DNA from: Thiohalocapsa sp963698775
GTDB lineage: Bacteria; Pseudomonadota; Gammaproteobacteria; Chromatiales; Chromatiaceae
DNA length: 64,000 bases
NCBI GenBank assembly: GCA_963698775.1
Contig: CAVOSE010000017.1
Coordinates: 22,871-86,870, forward strand
Reading direction: 5' to 3'
Shown: piece after piece, positions 1 to 7,435 of the stretch
How positions within the stretch are numbered: position 1 is the stretch's first letter
Layout: each line of letters begins with the position of its first letter
The notes under the pieces: model-generated
The model's input: the letters and a program-made list of their open reading frames with translations, nothing else
Told to the model about the DNA's origin: nothing
Database searches by the model: none
Translations under genes and position numbers: made by a program

Positions 1-277
1 GGTGCCTGAGCGAGGCCATCGCCTGAGCCTCCTGAAAGAACATCCGGCGGCCTCGATGCAGATTTTCGAGCCGAGTTTCGTCGAGCGGAACCAGCCGGCC
101 GCTGTCGTCGCGCCGGGCCAGGCGCTTCGGCATGAACTCCTTGACCAAGACCTCGTCACCCGTCTCCTCATCCTCTGCCAGGTACACCAGGCTGAAACCG
201 CCCTTACCGATGTCTTCGACCACGCGATAGCGATCGATGCGGGCACCGGGCTTGAGATTGTCGCGCAATCGAGGCAT
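1..277 (-). CDS. Serine/threonine protein kinase, N-terminal part (runs off the window)
   Basis: Read on the minus strand from the ATG at 277, 92 codons are visible before the window ends. They show the start of a Hanks-type kinase: residues RYRVVEDIGKGGFSLVYLA contain the glycine-rich ATP loop (GKGGFSLVY), and LVKEFMPKRLA holds the expected ATP-anchoring lysine. This kind of protein phosphorylates Ser/Thr residues on partner proteins in the cytoplasm. The short, direct start of the kinase domain means no N-terminal leader. The gene is divergent from yicC, 201 bp away. Anything after the first lobe (catalytic HRD/DFG, sensor domains) lies outside the window, so substrate and activity cannot be judged. 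Confidence 0.85.
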   Translation of the reverse strand, partial: MPRLRDNLKPGARIDRYRVVEDIGKGGFSLVYLAEDEETGDEVLVKEFMPKRLARRDDSGRLVPLDETRLENLHRGRRMFFQEAQAMASLRH

Positions 278-478
278 TGGGATAGAGTGGTCGAACAGTG
301 ATCGGGGCGAGCACCGCACCGTTGCAGCGGGTGGGTAGAGTTGCGGGTTGCTCGGGCCTGGTGGCCCTAGCCGGTCATCGACCTAACGGTAGGCGGCCAC
401 GCCATCTGGGACCGGCCTCCGCCCCGCCTCAGGTATGATAGCCACATTCGACCGCCCGCCGACAGGAGAAATCTACCC

Positions 479-1345
479 ATGACCAAAAGCATGACGGCGT
501 TCGCCCGCGAGGTCGCCAGCATCGAGGTCGGCGAGTTGACCTGGGAATTGCGTTCCGTTAACCACCGCTTTCTGGAGGCGCATGTGCGCCTGCCGGAAGA
601 ACTGCGCGGGCTCGACCCGAAGGTCCGCGCGCGCCTGTCCGCGCGACTCAATCGCGGCAAGCTGGATTGCACGCTGCGCTTCGTGCCGCAGCCGGGCGCG
701 GACGGCGATCTCAGCATCAATCGTCGCCTGATGGAACAGGTGCTGAAGGCGGCGGATGAGATCGCCGTTCGTCTTGGCGAGCCCGCCACACCGCACGTAT
801 TCGAACTGTTGCAGTGGCCTGGTCTCTTGCAGGAGCCACAACGCGACATGGACGCCATCGCCAGCGCCGCCATCGACTTGCTCGACCGCACGCTGGACGA
901 TCTGGTTGCCGCCCGCGAGCGGGAAGGCGCACAGCTGCGCGCCTTGTTGCTGGAGCGTTGCGACAAGCTCCTCGAGCGCGTCGCCGAAGTACGCGAGCGC
1001 CTGCCCGAGGTGCTCACCGGCATCCGCCAACGGCTGCGTGACCGGCTGGCCGAGCTGCAGGTGGAGCTCGACCCGGCGCGGTTGGAGCAGGAGATGGCGC
1101 TGCTGACGCAACGCCTGGACGTGGACGAAGAAATGGACCGCCTGCGCGTGCACGTGACCGAGGTACGCAAGGCCTTGGAAGGCTCCGCTCCCGTGGGCCG
1201 GCGCCTCGATTTCCTGATGCAGGAACTCAACCGCGAGGCCAACACCCTCAGCTCGAAATCCTCGGATGCCGCGCTGACCCTGGCCGCCGTGGACATGAAG
1301 GTGCTCATCGAACAGATGCGCGAGCAGGTCCAAAACCTGGAGTGA
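479..1345 (+). CDS. yicC: YicC family protein (YicC/YloC endoribonuclease-like)
   Basis: 288 residues, the usual family length. The N-terminus (SMTAFAR, then WELRSVNHRFLE) and the C-terminal segment LDFLMQELNREANTLSSKS are family hallmarks. YicC-like proteins are cytoplasmic and have been linked to RNA cleavage and small-RNA turnover; which RNA is handled here is unknown. The ATG at 479 follows an AGGAGA motif at good spacing. The stop codon overlaps the GTG start of gmk (GTGA, 1342–1345), so the two genes are translationally coupled; yicC next to gmk is a common arrangement in proteobacteria. Confidence 0.92.
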   Translation: MTKSMTAFAREVASIEVGELTWELRSVNHRFLEAHVRLPEELRGLDPKVRARLSARLNRGKLDCTLRFVPQPGADGDLSINRRLMEQVLKAADEIAVRLGEPATPHVFELLQWPGLLQEPQRDMDAIASAAIDLLDRTLDDLVAAREREGAQLRALLLERCDKLLERVAEVRERLPEVLTGIRQRLRDRLAELQVELDPARLEQEMALLTQRLDVDEEMDRLRVHVTEVRKALEGSAPVGRRLDFLMQELNREANTLSSKSSDAALTLAAVDMKVLIEQMREQVQNLE

Positions 1346-2046
1346 TCCCCGGAGTGAGCAACATCCCAGTACCCAACACCCCGGCTAGCCCCTGGGCTTC
1401 CGCACCGTCTTCTGCCCATCCTCCGGCAGCGGCCGGTACCCTATTCGTCGTGTCGGCGCCGTCCGGTGCCGGCAAGACCAGTTTGGTGCGCGCCCTGTTG
1501 GAATTAGACCCGACGCTGCACCTGTCGGTGTCCTACACGACGCGCCCGCCGCGGCCCGGCGAGGTGGATGGAGAGCACTACCATTTCACCGACGCCAAGC
1601 GCTTCGAGACGATGGTCGCCGATGGCGCCTTCGTCGAGTATGCGCGGGTCTTCGGAAATGCCTACGGCACCGCCGAATCGGCATTACGGGCCGTACTCGA
1701 GCGCGGTGAAGACCTGCTACTGGAGATCGACTGGCAAGGTGCTCGCCAGGTGCGCGAGCGGCTGCCCGAGGCCGTGTCGGTCTTTGTCATGCCGCCGTCA
1801 TTGGCGGCACTGGAACAGCGCTTGCGCGGCCGCGGCCAGGATACGGACGAGGTCATCGCCGGGCGCATGGAACGCGCCCGCGACGAATTGTCGCACTATC
1901 CGGAATATGACTACTTAGTGGTCAATGACGCGTTCGACACGGCACTGACACAACTCGCGGCCATTGTCACCGCCGAGCGCATGCGCCAGCCGCGCCAGGC
2001 CGCACGCTACAGCCAGGATCTGGCCGCGATGCTCGCACCAGGCTAG
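1342..2046 (+). CDS. gmk: Guanylate kinase
   Basis: Converts GMP and ATP to GDP and ADP in the cytoplasm. The P-loop (SAPSGAGKTSLV, about residues 38–49), the GMP-binding stretch SYTTRPPRPGEVDGEHYHF and the lid region RGRGQDTDEVIAGRM are all present. At 234 residues it is roughly 25–30 longer than a standard bacterial Gmk; the extra is an N-terminal Pro/Ala/Ser-rich leader that follows from the GTG start overlapping yicC. A later start is possible, but no better ribosome site is obvious. Gmk is usually followed directly by rpoZ and spoT; here 2.4 kb of gene debris intervenes. Confidence 0.95.
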   Translation: MIPGVSNIPVPNTPASPWASAPSSAHPPAAAGTLFVVSAPSGAGKTSLVRALLELDPTLHLSVSYTTRPPRPGEVDGEHYHFTDAKRFETMVADGAFVEYARVFGNAYGTAESALRAVLERGEDLLLEIDWQGARQVRERLPEAVSVFVMPPSLAALEQRLRGRGQDTDEVIAGRMERARDELSHYPEYDYLVVNDAFDTALTQLAAIVTAERMRQPRQAARYSQDLAAMLAPG

Positions 2047-2093
2047 CGTTCACTGCGCGGCGCCACCACGCGAAATGAATCGGTAGCGCATCC

Positions 2094-2648
2094 TCAAGGA
2101 AACAGCGTGTTGCAGTAAGCTTCAATCTCCCCTGCGGTGCATCGCACACATTCCGATCTAACAACGCCGCCGACCAGCGCGTCCCCACTGAAGCCAAACA
2201 AATACCGGATGAGCAACAGGCCTTCTGTGAGCGCATCGGTGGCGCCGCTGCCATCAACGTCAAGGCCAGGTCGGATCTGGGCGATGTGCGTAGTGATCAC
2301 CCCCGGATCGCACCGCGCACAGCGACCCCCGATCGCCCCTGTGATCAGGGCATCGCCAGTGAATCCGAACCGGGTGTCGAACACGGCGTACATGACGGTC
2401 TGTTCGCGCTCCGCGCTGAAAATCAGCGAGAACGGAAACCGTTGCGTGAGGCACCGGCGGAACGTTGATCGGACGCGGGGATATTGGTTCGGGTTTGCTT
2501 CGATGCGCTCGATAGCCGCATCGAGTTCGTCGAGAAACTCATCACCGAGCCCTGCCCTGCCCTGCCGTTGCTCGCACCAACTGTAAGCACTCTGCAGTTC
2601 AGCAAGCGCGCGGCTGGTATAGGCGGTCTTTACCGTCGGTTTTGCAAC
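2094..2648 (-). pseudogene. RelE/ParE-type toxin remnant fused in frame to a surface-protein (dockerin-like) repeat
   Basis: The minus-strand frame is open from about 2648 down to 2094. Its first ~95 codons read as a RelE/ParE toxin: a helical part (LGDEFLDELDAAIERI, NPNQYPRVR) and the core strands (RRCLTQRFPFSLIFSAE, then TVMYAVFDTR). Without a stop it then continues into two cysteine-containing repeats of a cell-surface type (FGFTGDALITGAIGG, RCARC; then LDVDGSGATDALTEGLLLI, FGFSGDALVGGVV, CVRC) and ends at 2094. No ATG, GTG or TTG lies in frame ahead of the toxin core; where a start is expected (2646–2648) the codon is GTT. It overlaps the 3' end of the antitoxin gene. I infer a decapitated toxin joined by recombination to the tail of another gene. 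Confidence 0.65.
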
Positions 2649-2854
2649 CCGGCATGGACTTCTTCCGCGGCATGCAACCGCTCAGCCCCGTGGCGATACT
2701 GCCGCTCCCGCCTGTCCAGCTCCGCTTTCTGCCATTCGCTGAGCGGTGGCGCATCATCCGACGCGGCGATACTGTCCCAAATCTCCTCGACGACGCGCAG
2801 CTTCTCGTCTACGGACAGGGTACTGGCTTCGTCAATCAGTTCTCTGGCCTGCAT
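2630..2854 (-). CDS. Addiction-module antitoxin (PF09720-like)
   Basis: A 74-residue acidic protein starting at the ATG at 2854 (MQARELIDEASTLSVDEKLR, then VVEEIWDSIAAS and LSEWQKAELDRRE). This matches the short antitoxins of the 'addiction module protein' family that are paired with RelE/ParE toxins. An upstream in-frame start would add 40 residues that do not fit the family. The C-terminal 20 residues (after RRERQYRHG) match less well, and the 3' end overlaps the degraded toxin frame at 2094–2648. With its toxin apparently inactive, the antitoxin is either a relic or may still counter a related toxin elsewhere; that is inference. Confidence 0.7.
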   Translation of the reverse strand: MQARELIDEASTLSVDEKLRVVEEIWDSIAASDDAPPLSEWQKAELDRRERQYRHGAERLHAAEEVHAGLQNRR

Positions 2855-3296
2855 GGTGGGGCTCCGAGGACATTTTCTTCTGTGCGGTATAGCGAATGCG
2901 TGCATGGCGCTACGTATGAAACGGGGTCCGTATGTGGTCAACACGAACGCCCACATCGCTCGGGTCTTGCGCACACGCGAAGCGCCAAGGCCATGTCTGC
3001 TGCCGGGTCAGATCGAGCCAACGGTCAGTATGTCAGCCCGCCTGTGCGTCTGAACCTTCGGCCGCGTGGATCCGAACACCTTGCCCGGCCGACCGATAGC
3101 GGCCCTCACCGACGCGCGCCCGCGAACTTGGGGCTTCGTCGTATCGCTGGTCCTTCCAGCGCCGCGATTCGGTGAAGACCGCGGTCTGATCCGCGAGCTT
3201 GCCGCCGGCGAAGACCTCCGCGGCCGAAATCACGGTGGGTTCAGCGGTCCGCAGGAGTAGCGAAACGAAACGAGTGGCGAAGTGGGAACCTGGTCT
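2855..3296. other. Unassigned stretch between two toxin–antitoxin remnants
   Basis: No gene can be supported here. On the minus strand the VapC frame, after its stop at 3297, stays open for about 88 more codons (to 3033) with a readable but unrecognised sequence (FVSLLLRTAEPTVISAAEVF). It may be the tail of another fragmented gene. No start codon with a ribosome site precedes it, and codon use is not convincing. Confidence 0.4.
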
Positions 3297-3503
3297 TTAG
3301 CGAATCAACGCAATCTCCACGGGCGAGTCAGCCAAGCGCATCGCGATGGGCTCCGGGTCGTGTCCATCGCGAGCGAATCGACCAAGCGTCTCAGCGAGGT
3401 TGAAGGTGGAGATACAGGCATCGCTGATGGCCTTGGCCACGATCTCGTGCCTGGGTTCTCGAAACAGGAACGCCAGCAGCGCCGACGCATCCAACACGAT
3501 CAT
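3297..3503 (-). pseudogene. VapC/FitB-type PIN-domain toxin, truncated
   Basis: 68 codons from the ATG at 3503 begin like a PIN-domain RNase toxin (MIVLDASALLAFLFRE with the first catalytic Asp, FNLAETLGRF with the conserved Asn/Glu region). Intact PIN toxins are about 125–135 residues and carry further acidic residues in the second half; this one stops after ADSPVEIALIR, so the C-terminal half of the active site is gone. An internal deletion or frameshift is likely. The start overlaps the antitoxin stop (ATGA, 3500–3503), the normal layout of such pairs. Confidence 0.75.
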
Positions 3504-3751
3504 TCGCTCTGCGCCTCGCGTCGTCGCTCCGCAATCAGGTCATCCACGACTTTGGACGGCTTGTCCGCGCCGTACAAGTCATCCACCATTCCTTGCAACG
3601 CCGTGAGCGCCTGCCGGCCGTTCGATTGCCGGCAGGCATTCGTCAAGATCTCCCGGGCCTCTGCTTCCATGCTGCGGCCCGAGCGTGCCGCCCGCACACG
3701 CAGGCTTGCATGGACCGAATCGGGAAGATTGCGGACATTCAACGTTGCCAT
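3500..3751 (-). CDS. FitA/VapB-like ribbon-helix-helix antitoxin
   Basis: 83 residues. The start MATLNVRNLPDSVHASLRVR and the following ARSGRSMEAEAREIL are typical of FitA-like Arc-type antitoxins: a ribbon-helix-helix DNA-binding N-terminus that represses its own operon, followed by a toxin-binding tail. It is translationally coupled to the truncated PIN toxin by a 4-bp overlap. The gene itself looks intact. Because the partner toxin is shortened, the pair is probably no longer a working addiction module; the antitoxin could still bind DNA. Confidence 0.8.
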   Translation of the reverse strand: MATLNVRNLPDSVHASLRVRAARSGRSMEAEAREILTNACRQSNGRQALTALQGMVDDLYGADKPSKVVDDLIAERRREAQSE

Positions 3752-3811
3752 GGACGAGCCCCCTGGTGTTGCCCCCTGGTGTTGCGAAGAGAGTTGAACG
3801 CGGCGTAGTCA

Positions 3812-4064
3812 ATGCTGGCGTTGATATCAACGGCTCTTCGCGGTCTCGACTTGTTTGGGTTTGCCGTAACCTGGATGACCGCAGCGGCAGGACGAAGCGT
3901 TGACAGAATCGCAGCGCTTCGCCAGCGAAGACTCGGCGCTGGTAACCCGGGCGGACTTGCAGATCGAGTCGGCACCAATAAAGACCGACCTGACTGTCGT
4001 CAACTGGATGCTCGGTCTGCTGCTTGGAGGGGTCGCGGCTTTGGTTGTGAAGAGTTGTTGTTAA
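3812..4064 (+). pseudogene. DUF1640-like (coiled-coil membrane-anchored) protein remnant
   Basis: The plus strand at about 3900–4064 encodes ALTESQRFASEDSALVTRAD and then PIKTDLTVVNWMLGLLLGG followed by a short hydrophobic tail and stop. A coiled coil followed by one C-terminal membrane helix of the type KTDL-KWM-GLLLGGVAALVVK is the end of DUF1640/CCDC90-like proteins. The matching N-terminal part (ISTALRGLDLFGFAVTWMTA, from 3824) is in a different frame, so a frameshift near 3880–3900 is inferred. No intact start is available for the downstream frame except a TTG at 3900. Confidence 0.5.
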
Positions 4065-4285
4065 CGCTATACAACTAGCCCGCTCCCAAGCCGACGCGCT
4101 GTCGGCAAGACAGCCTTCACCCCGGCCACCTACAGTGGGCTCGCCCCGCGTGCCCACGCGCAACCGTCTTTGACACTGACACCGGATAGAACGGCGACCC
4201 TCCACCGAATCAGCATCCCTCCTGGCGCGCCTCGCCTTGCCTCTTACGGATTCTTCGCGTTGCCCATGTTCACACGGGAATTATC

Positions 4286-4294
4286 TGGTATGTT
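4286..4294 (+). promoter_or_regulatory. Candidate extended −10 promoter for rpoZ–spoT
   Basis: The sequence TGGTATGTT fits an extended −10 (TGnTATnnT). It lies 147 bp upstream of the rpoZ start, in a stretch that is less GC-rich than its surroundings. No good −35 is visible at 16–18 bp, as is tolerated for extended −10 promoters. Since the debris at 2.0–4.1 kb separates rpoZ from gmk, a separate promoter is expected. Support is by eye only. Confidence 0.3.
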
Positions 4295-4440
4295 GTCTAG
4301 TCGTATCCCCCGTGACTTCGCGAGCGCGAAGCGCGTGCGCGGCTAGTCGATGTGGAGTTATCCGCAACACTGGTCGGCGTCGCGCGTTGCCGCATTCTAC
4401 TCACCCCGCGCTGACGCCACCGAATTTAGGAGAATTTGTA

Positions 4441-4749
4441 ATGGCCCGTATTACCGTCGAGGACTGCCTCGACCACGTCGATAACCGGTTCGACCTCGTG
4501 CTGGTCGGCTCCAAGCGTGCACGCCAGCTTGCTAATGGCGTCGAGCCGCTACTACCGTGGGAGAATGACAAGCCCACGGTGATGGCGTTGCGTGAGATCG
4601 CCGATGGTCTGATCAGGCCGGAGATGTTGGCCGAGGCCGACCGGGCGGCGGAAGATGCCGCCGAGGCGCTGGAGAAGGCCCTCGCCGAGGAATTCGGCAT
4701 GCACCAAATGGATGACGACGGCGCCAAGGCCGCCGCTACCGACAAGTGA
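4441..4749 (+). CDS. rpoZ: RNA polymerase omega subunit
   Basis: 102 residues starting MARITVEDCLDHVDNRFDLV, followed by VLVGSKRARQLANG and KPTVMALREIADGLI, all standard omega motifs. Omega helps assemble RNA polymerase by binding the beta' subunit, and forms part of a ppGpp binding site in proteobacteria, which matches its place just before spoT. The ATG at 4441 follows GGAG with good spacing (4430–4434); a longer in-frame extension upstream has no family support. The C-terminal tail is acidic and slightly longer than in E. coli. Confidence 0.97.
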   Translation: MARITVEDCLDHVDNRFDLVLVGSKRARQLANGVEPLLPWENDKPTVMALREIADGLIRPEMLAEADRAAEDAAEALEKALAEEFGMHQMDDDGAKAAATDK

Positions 4750-4859
4750 CCAGGGTTCGTCGCCGACCAGCGATTGCGACCGGGCGATGTCGCGCGCAAG
4801 CGCCCAAGTCCGCAACGCACCGTGCGGCGTGCCGGCTATGGCGCGGCGGCTGATCCGCG

Positions 4860-7184
4860 ATGCCCGCCACCGCCCTCGACCCCCACCAGCGAGCCCGGAT
4901 TGTGCAGGACTCGGTCCGTCGCCCGAACGATACCAAGACCGAAGGCCAGGCCGATCCCCATGCCGACCTGGAACTCGGCGACACCGATGGCACACAGGCG
5001 CAGCCAGCCGCCGAAATGCAGCACAGCGATACAGGTGAGCAGCAGGTGCCAAAACCCCGCTTCCTGATCAGCGACCTCTGTGCTTACCTCGATACCTATC
5101 TGACTGCTGAGCAGGTCAGAGAGGTCTATCGCGCCTATCTGTTCGGCGCGGAAGCCCATCACGGCCAGCAGCGCCAGACCGGTGAACCGTACATCTACCA
5201 CCCCATCGCGGTGGCGCGCACGCTGGCCGAGATGCGCATGGACCACAAATGCCTGATGGCGGCGATCTTGCACGACGTGCTGGAAGACACTGGCATGTCC
5301 AAGGAGGAACTTGCGGGCCATTTCGATGACGAGATCGCTGATCTGGTCGACGGTGTCAGCAAACTCACCCAAATCGACTTCAAGTCCCGCGCCGAGGCCC
5401 AGGCCGCGAGTTTCCGCAAAATGATGCTCGCCATGACGCGCGATATTCGCGTGATCATGATCAAACTCGCCGATCGTCTGCACAACATGCGCACGCTCGG
5501 AGTCATGCAGCCGGAAAAACGCCGCCGCATCTCCCTCGAGACGCTGGAGATTTATGCGCCTATCGCCAACCGGCTTGGCATCAACAGCGTGCGCCTGCAA
5601 CTGGAAGACCTTGGGTTTCGGCACCACTGGCCCTGGCGCTATCACGTGCTGGAGCACGCCGTCTGCCGTGCGCGCAAGCATCAGCATGAACTCGTGGCCA
5701 ACGTCGAGACGGCCATTCGTCGCCGACTCGCGCAGGAAGACATCTCCGGCGAAGTCATCGGCCGCGAGAAGCATCTCTACAGCATCTACAACAAGATGCA
5801 GAACAAGGCGCGTGCGTTTCACGACCTGGTCGACGTGTTCGCCTTTCGCGTCACTGTCGACCGTGTGGATACCTGCTACCGGGTGCTTGGCCAAGTCCAC
5901 AATCTGTACAAGCCGGTACCAGGGAAGTTCAAGGACTACATCGCCATCCCCAAGTCCAACGGCTACCAGTCACTGCACACGGTCCTATTCGGCCCGCACG
6001 GCACGCCGATCGAGGTGCAGATTCGCACCCACGACATGGAGCGTATCGCCGACGCGGGCATTGCCGCCCACTGGCTCTATAAGACCGCCGGCGAGGGTGG
6101 GGGCCCGCGGGCGCTGGCCGATGACTGGCTGAAGAACTTGCTGGAGATGCAACGCGACTCCGGCGACTCACAGGAGTTCTTGGAGCACGTCAAGATCGAC
6201 CTGTTCCCGGACGAGGTCTATGTGTTCACCCCAAAGGGTCGCATCATGGTGCTGCCGAAGGGGTCGACGGTCGTGGACTTCGCCTATGCCATCCATTCCG
6301 ATGTGGGCAACACCTGCGTTGCCGCACGCATCGACCGTCGGCTGGCTCCTTTGGGCACCGCGCTGCACAGTGGCCAGACGGTGGAAATCATCAATATGCC
6401 GGGGTCCAAGCCCAACGCCGGATGGCTCAATTTCGTCGTGACAGGCAAGGCGCGTGCGAATGTCCGCGGCTACCTCAAGAATCTGCAGCGGCAGGAGGCA
6501 GAGGCACTGGGTCGGCGCATGCTGAACGCCGAGTTGGCCGCATTCGGCACCGACCTGGCCCGCATCGGTGATGAGCGGTTGGTCGCCCAGGCGGAACAGC
6601 TCGGCCTGGCCAGCGAAGGCTCATTGTTTGCGGAAATCGGCCTTGGCAATCGTCTGCCAATGCTGGTCGCGCGGAGCCTCGTCGGTGCCGATGCGACCGA
6701 GCAGGCGACACTCGCGCCAGCGCCGGAGCACGGCAGTGCGCGACGTCTCGCGATCCGCGGCACCGAGGGCATGGTGGTGCACTTCGCGCGGTGCTGTCGG
6801 CCTATCCCCGGCGATCAGATCACAGGCATATTCAGCCCCGGCAAGGGCATCGTCGTGCACCGCTGCGAGTGCCGTAATCTGGGCGAGTTCCAATCCAAGC
6901 GCGACAAGTGGCTGGAAGTTGAATGGGCCGAGGATCCAAAGGCCGAGTTCGCCACGGCCATCCGCGTGGAGGTCGGCAACCGCCGCGGCGCCCTGGCCAC
7001 CATCGCCGCCGCCATCGCCGAGCAGGGCTCCAACATCGAGAACGTGCAGTCCCGCGAGAAGGACGGCATGACGACCACCCTGGATTTCACCATCAACGTT
7101 AAGGGCCGCGACCACCTCGCACTGATCATGCGCCGACTGCGACAAATTCCGTTGGTGATGCGAATCGTGCGCCTGGCGCGCTGA
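4860..7184 (+). CDS. spoT: Bifunctional (p)ppGpp synthetase/hydrolase
   Basis: 774 residues. Makes and degrades the alarmone (p)ppGpp in the cytoplasm. Domains in order: HD hydrolase (HHGQQRQTGEPYIYHP and ILHDVLEDTG, about residues 100–145), synthetase (YSIYNKMQNKA, FKDYIAIPKSNGYQSLHT), TGS (DEVYVFTPKGRIMVLPKGS), a cysteine/histidine region (FARCCRPIPGD) and ACT (VEVGNRRGALATIAAAIAE). The HD motif is intact, so hydrolase activity is expected; this supports SpoT rather than RelA. The ATG at 4860 gives about 50 poorly conserved residues; ATG at 5016 is an alternative start. It follows rpoZ by 110 bp. Confidence 0.95.
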   Translation: MPATALDPHQRARIVQDSVRRPNDTKTEGQADPHADLELGDTDGTQAQPAAEMQHSDTGEQQVPKPRFLISDLCAYLDTYLTAEQVREVYRAYLFGAEAHHGQQRQTGEPYIYHPIAVARTLAEMRMDHKCLMAAILHDVLEDTGMSKEELAGHFDDEIADLVDGVSKLTQIDFKSRAEAQAASFRKMMLAMTRDIRVIMIKLADRLHNMRTLGVMQPEKRRRISLETLEIYAPIANRLGINSVRLQLEDLGFRHHWPWRYHVLEHAVCRARKHQHELVANVETAIRRRLAQEDISGEVIGREKHLYSIYNKMQNKARAFHDLVDVFAFRVTVDRVDTCYRVLGQVHNLYKPVPGKFKDYIAIPKSNGYQSLHTVLFGPHGTPIEVQIRTHDMERIADAGIAAHWLYKTAGEGGGPRALADDWLKNLLEMQRDSGDSQEFLEHVKIDLFPDEVYVFTPKGRIMVLPKGSTVVDFAYAIHSDVGNTCVAARIDRRLAPLGTALHSGQTVEIINMPGSKPNAGWLNFVVTGKARANVRGYLKNLQRQEAEALGRRMLNAELAAFGTDLARIGDERLVAQAEQLGLASEGSLFAEIGLGNRLPMLVARSLVGADATEQATLAPAPEHGSARRLAIRGTEGMVVHFARCCRPIPGDQITGIFSPGKGIVVHRCECRNLGEFQSKRDKWLEVEWAEDPKAEFATAIRVEVGNRRGALATIAAAIAEQGSNIENVQSREKDGMTTTLDFTINVKGRDHLALIMRRLRQIPLVMRIVRLAR

Positions 7185-7338
7185 TAGATCTCCGCAAACC
7201 CTGCTAGTGCGGTCGTTGCGCCGCTTCGCACCTCGTTGTGCCGGCGATAGCCGACCCTGGGCCTCAGGGCGGCGGCCGGGTAGCTTTCCGTAGCTGGCAC
7301 CGAATATCTCGTTGTATCCGAAGCTTGCACACCTACCT

Positions 7339-7396
7339 GTAGGTGCGACTTCAGTCGCACAGAAGGTATTGAAAGGGCGACTGAAGTCGCCCCTAC
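7339..7396. repeat. Inverted pair of a short palindromic (REP-like) repeat, family 1
   Basis: GTAGGTGCGACTTCAGTCGC (extended by AC) at 7339–7360 is itself a hairpin. A second copy lies in opposite orientation at 7375–7396, 14 bp away. The same element recurs singly at 48316–48337 and as another inverted pair at 61252–61353. The pair sits between spoT and the convergent desaturase gene, a typical place for REP-type repeats. No transposase is next to it. Confidence 0.8.
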
Positions 7397-7435
7397 GCGC
7401 GGGGCAACTGCCGGATTGCGGCTCAAGGGCCTGCG

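Noticed and set aside
2..301. Plus-strand 99-codon frame at the window start
   Set aside because: The minus strand encodes a kinase P-loop and lysine motif; the plus frame is its shadow.
3579..4205. 208-codon minus-strand frame
   Set aside because: It covers the FitA-like antitoxin and the DUF1640 remnant in other frames; Arg/Pro/Ser-rich without similarity.
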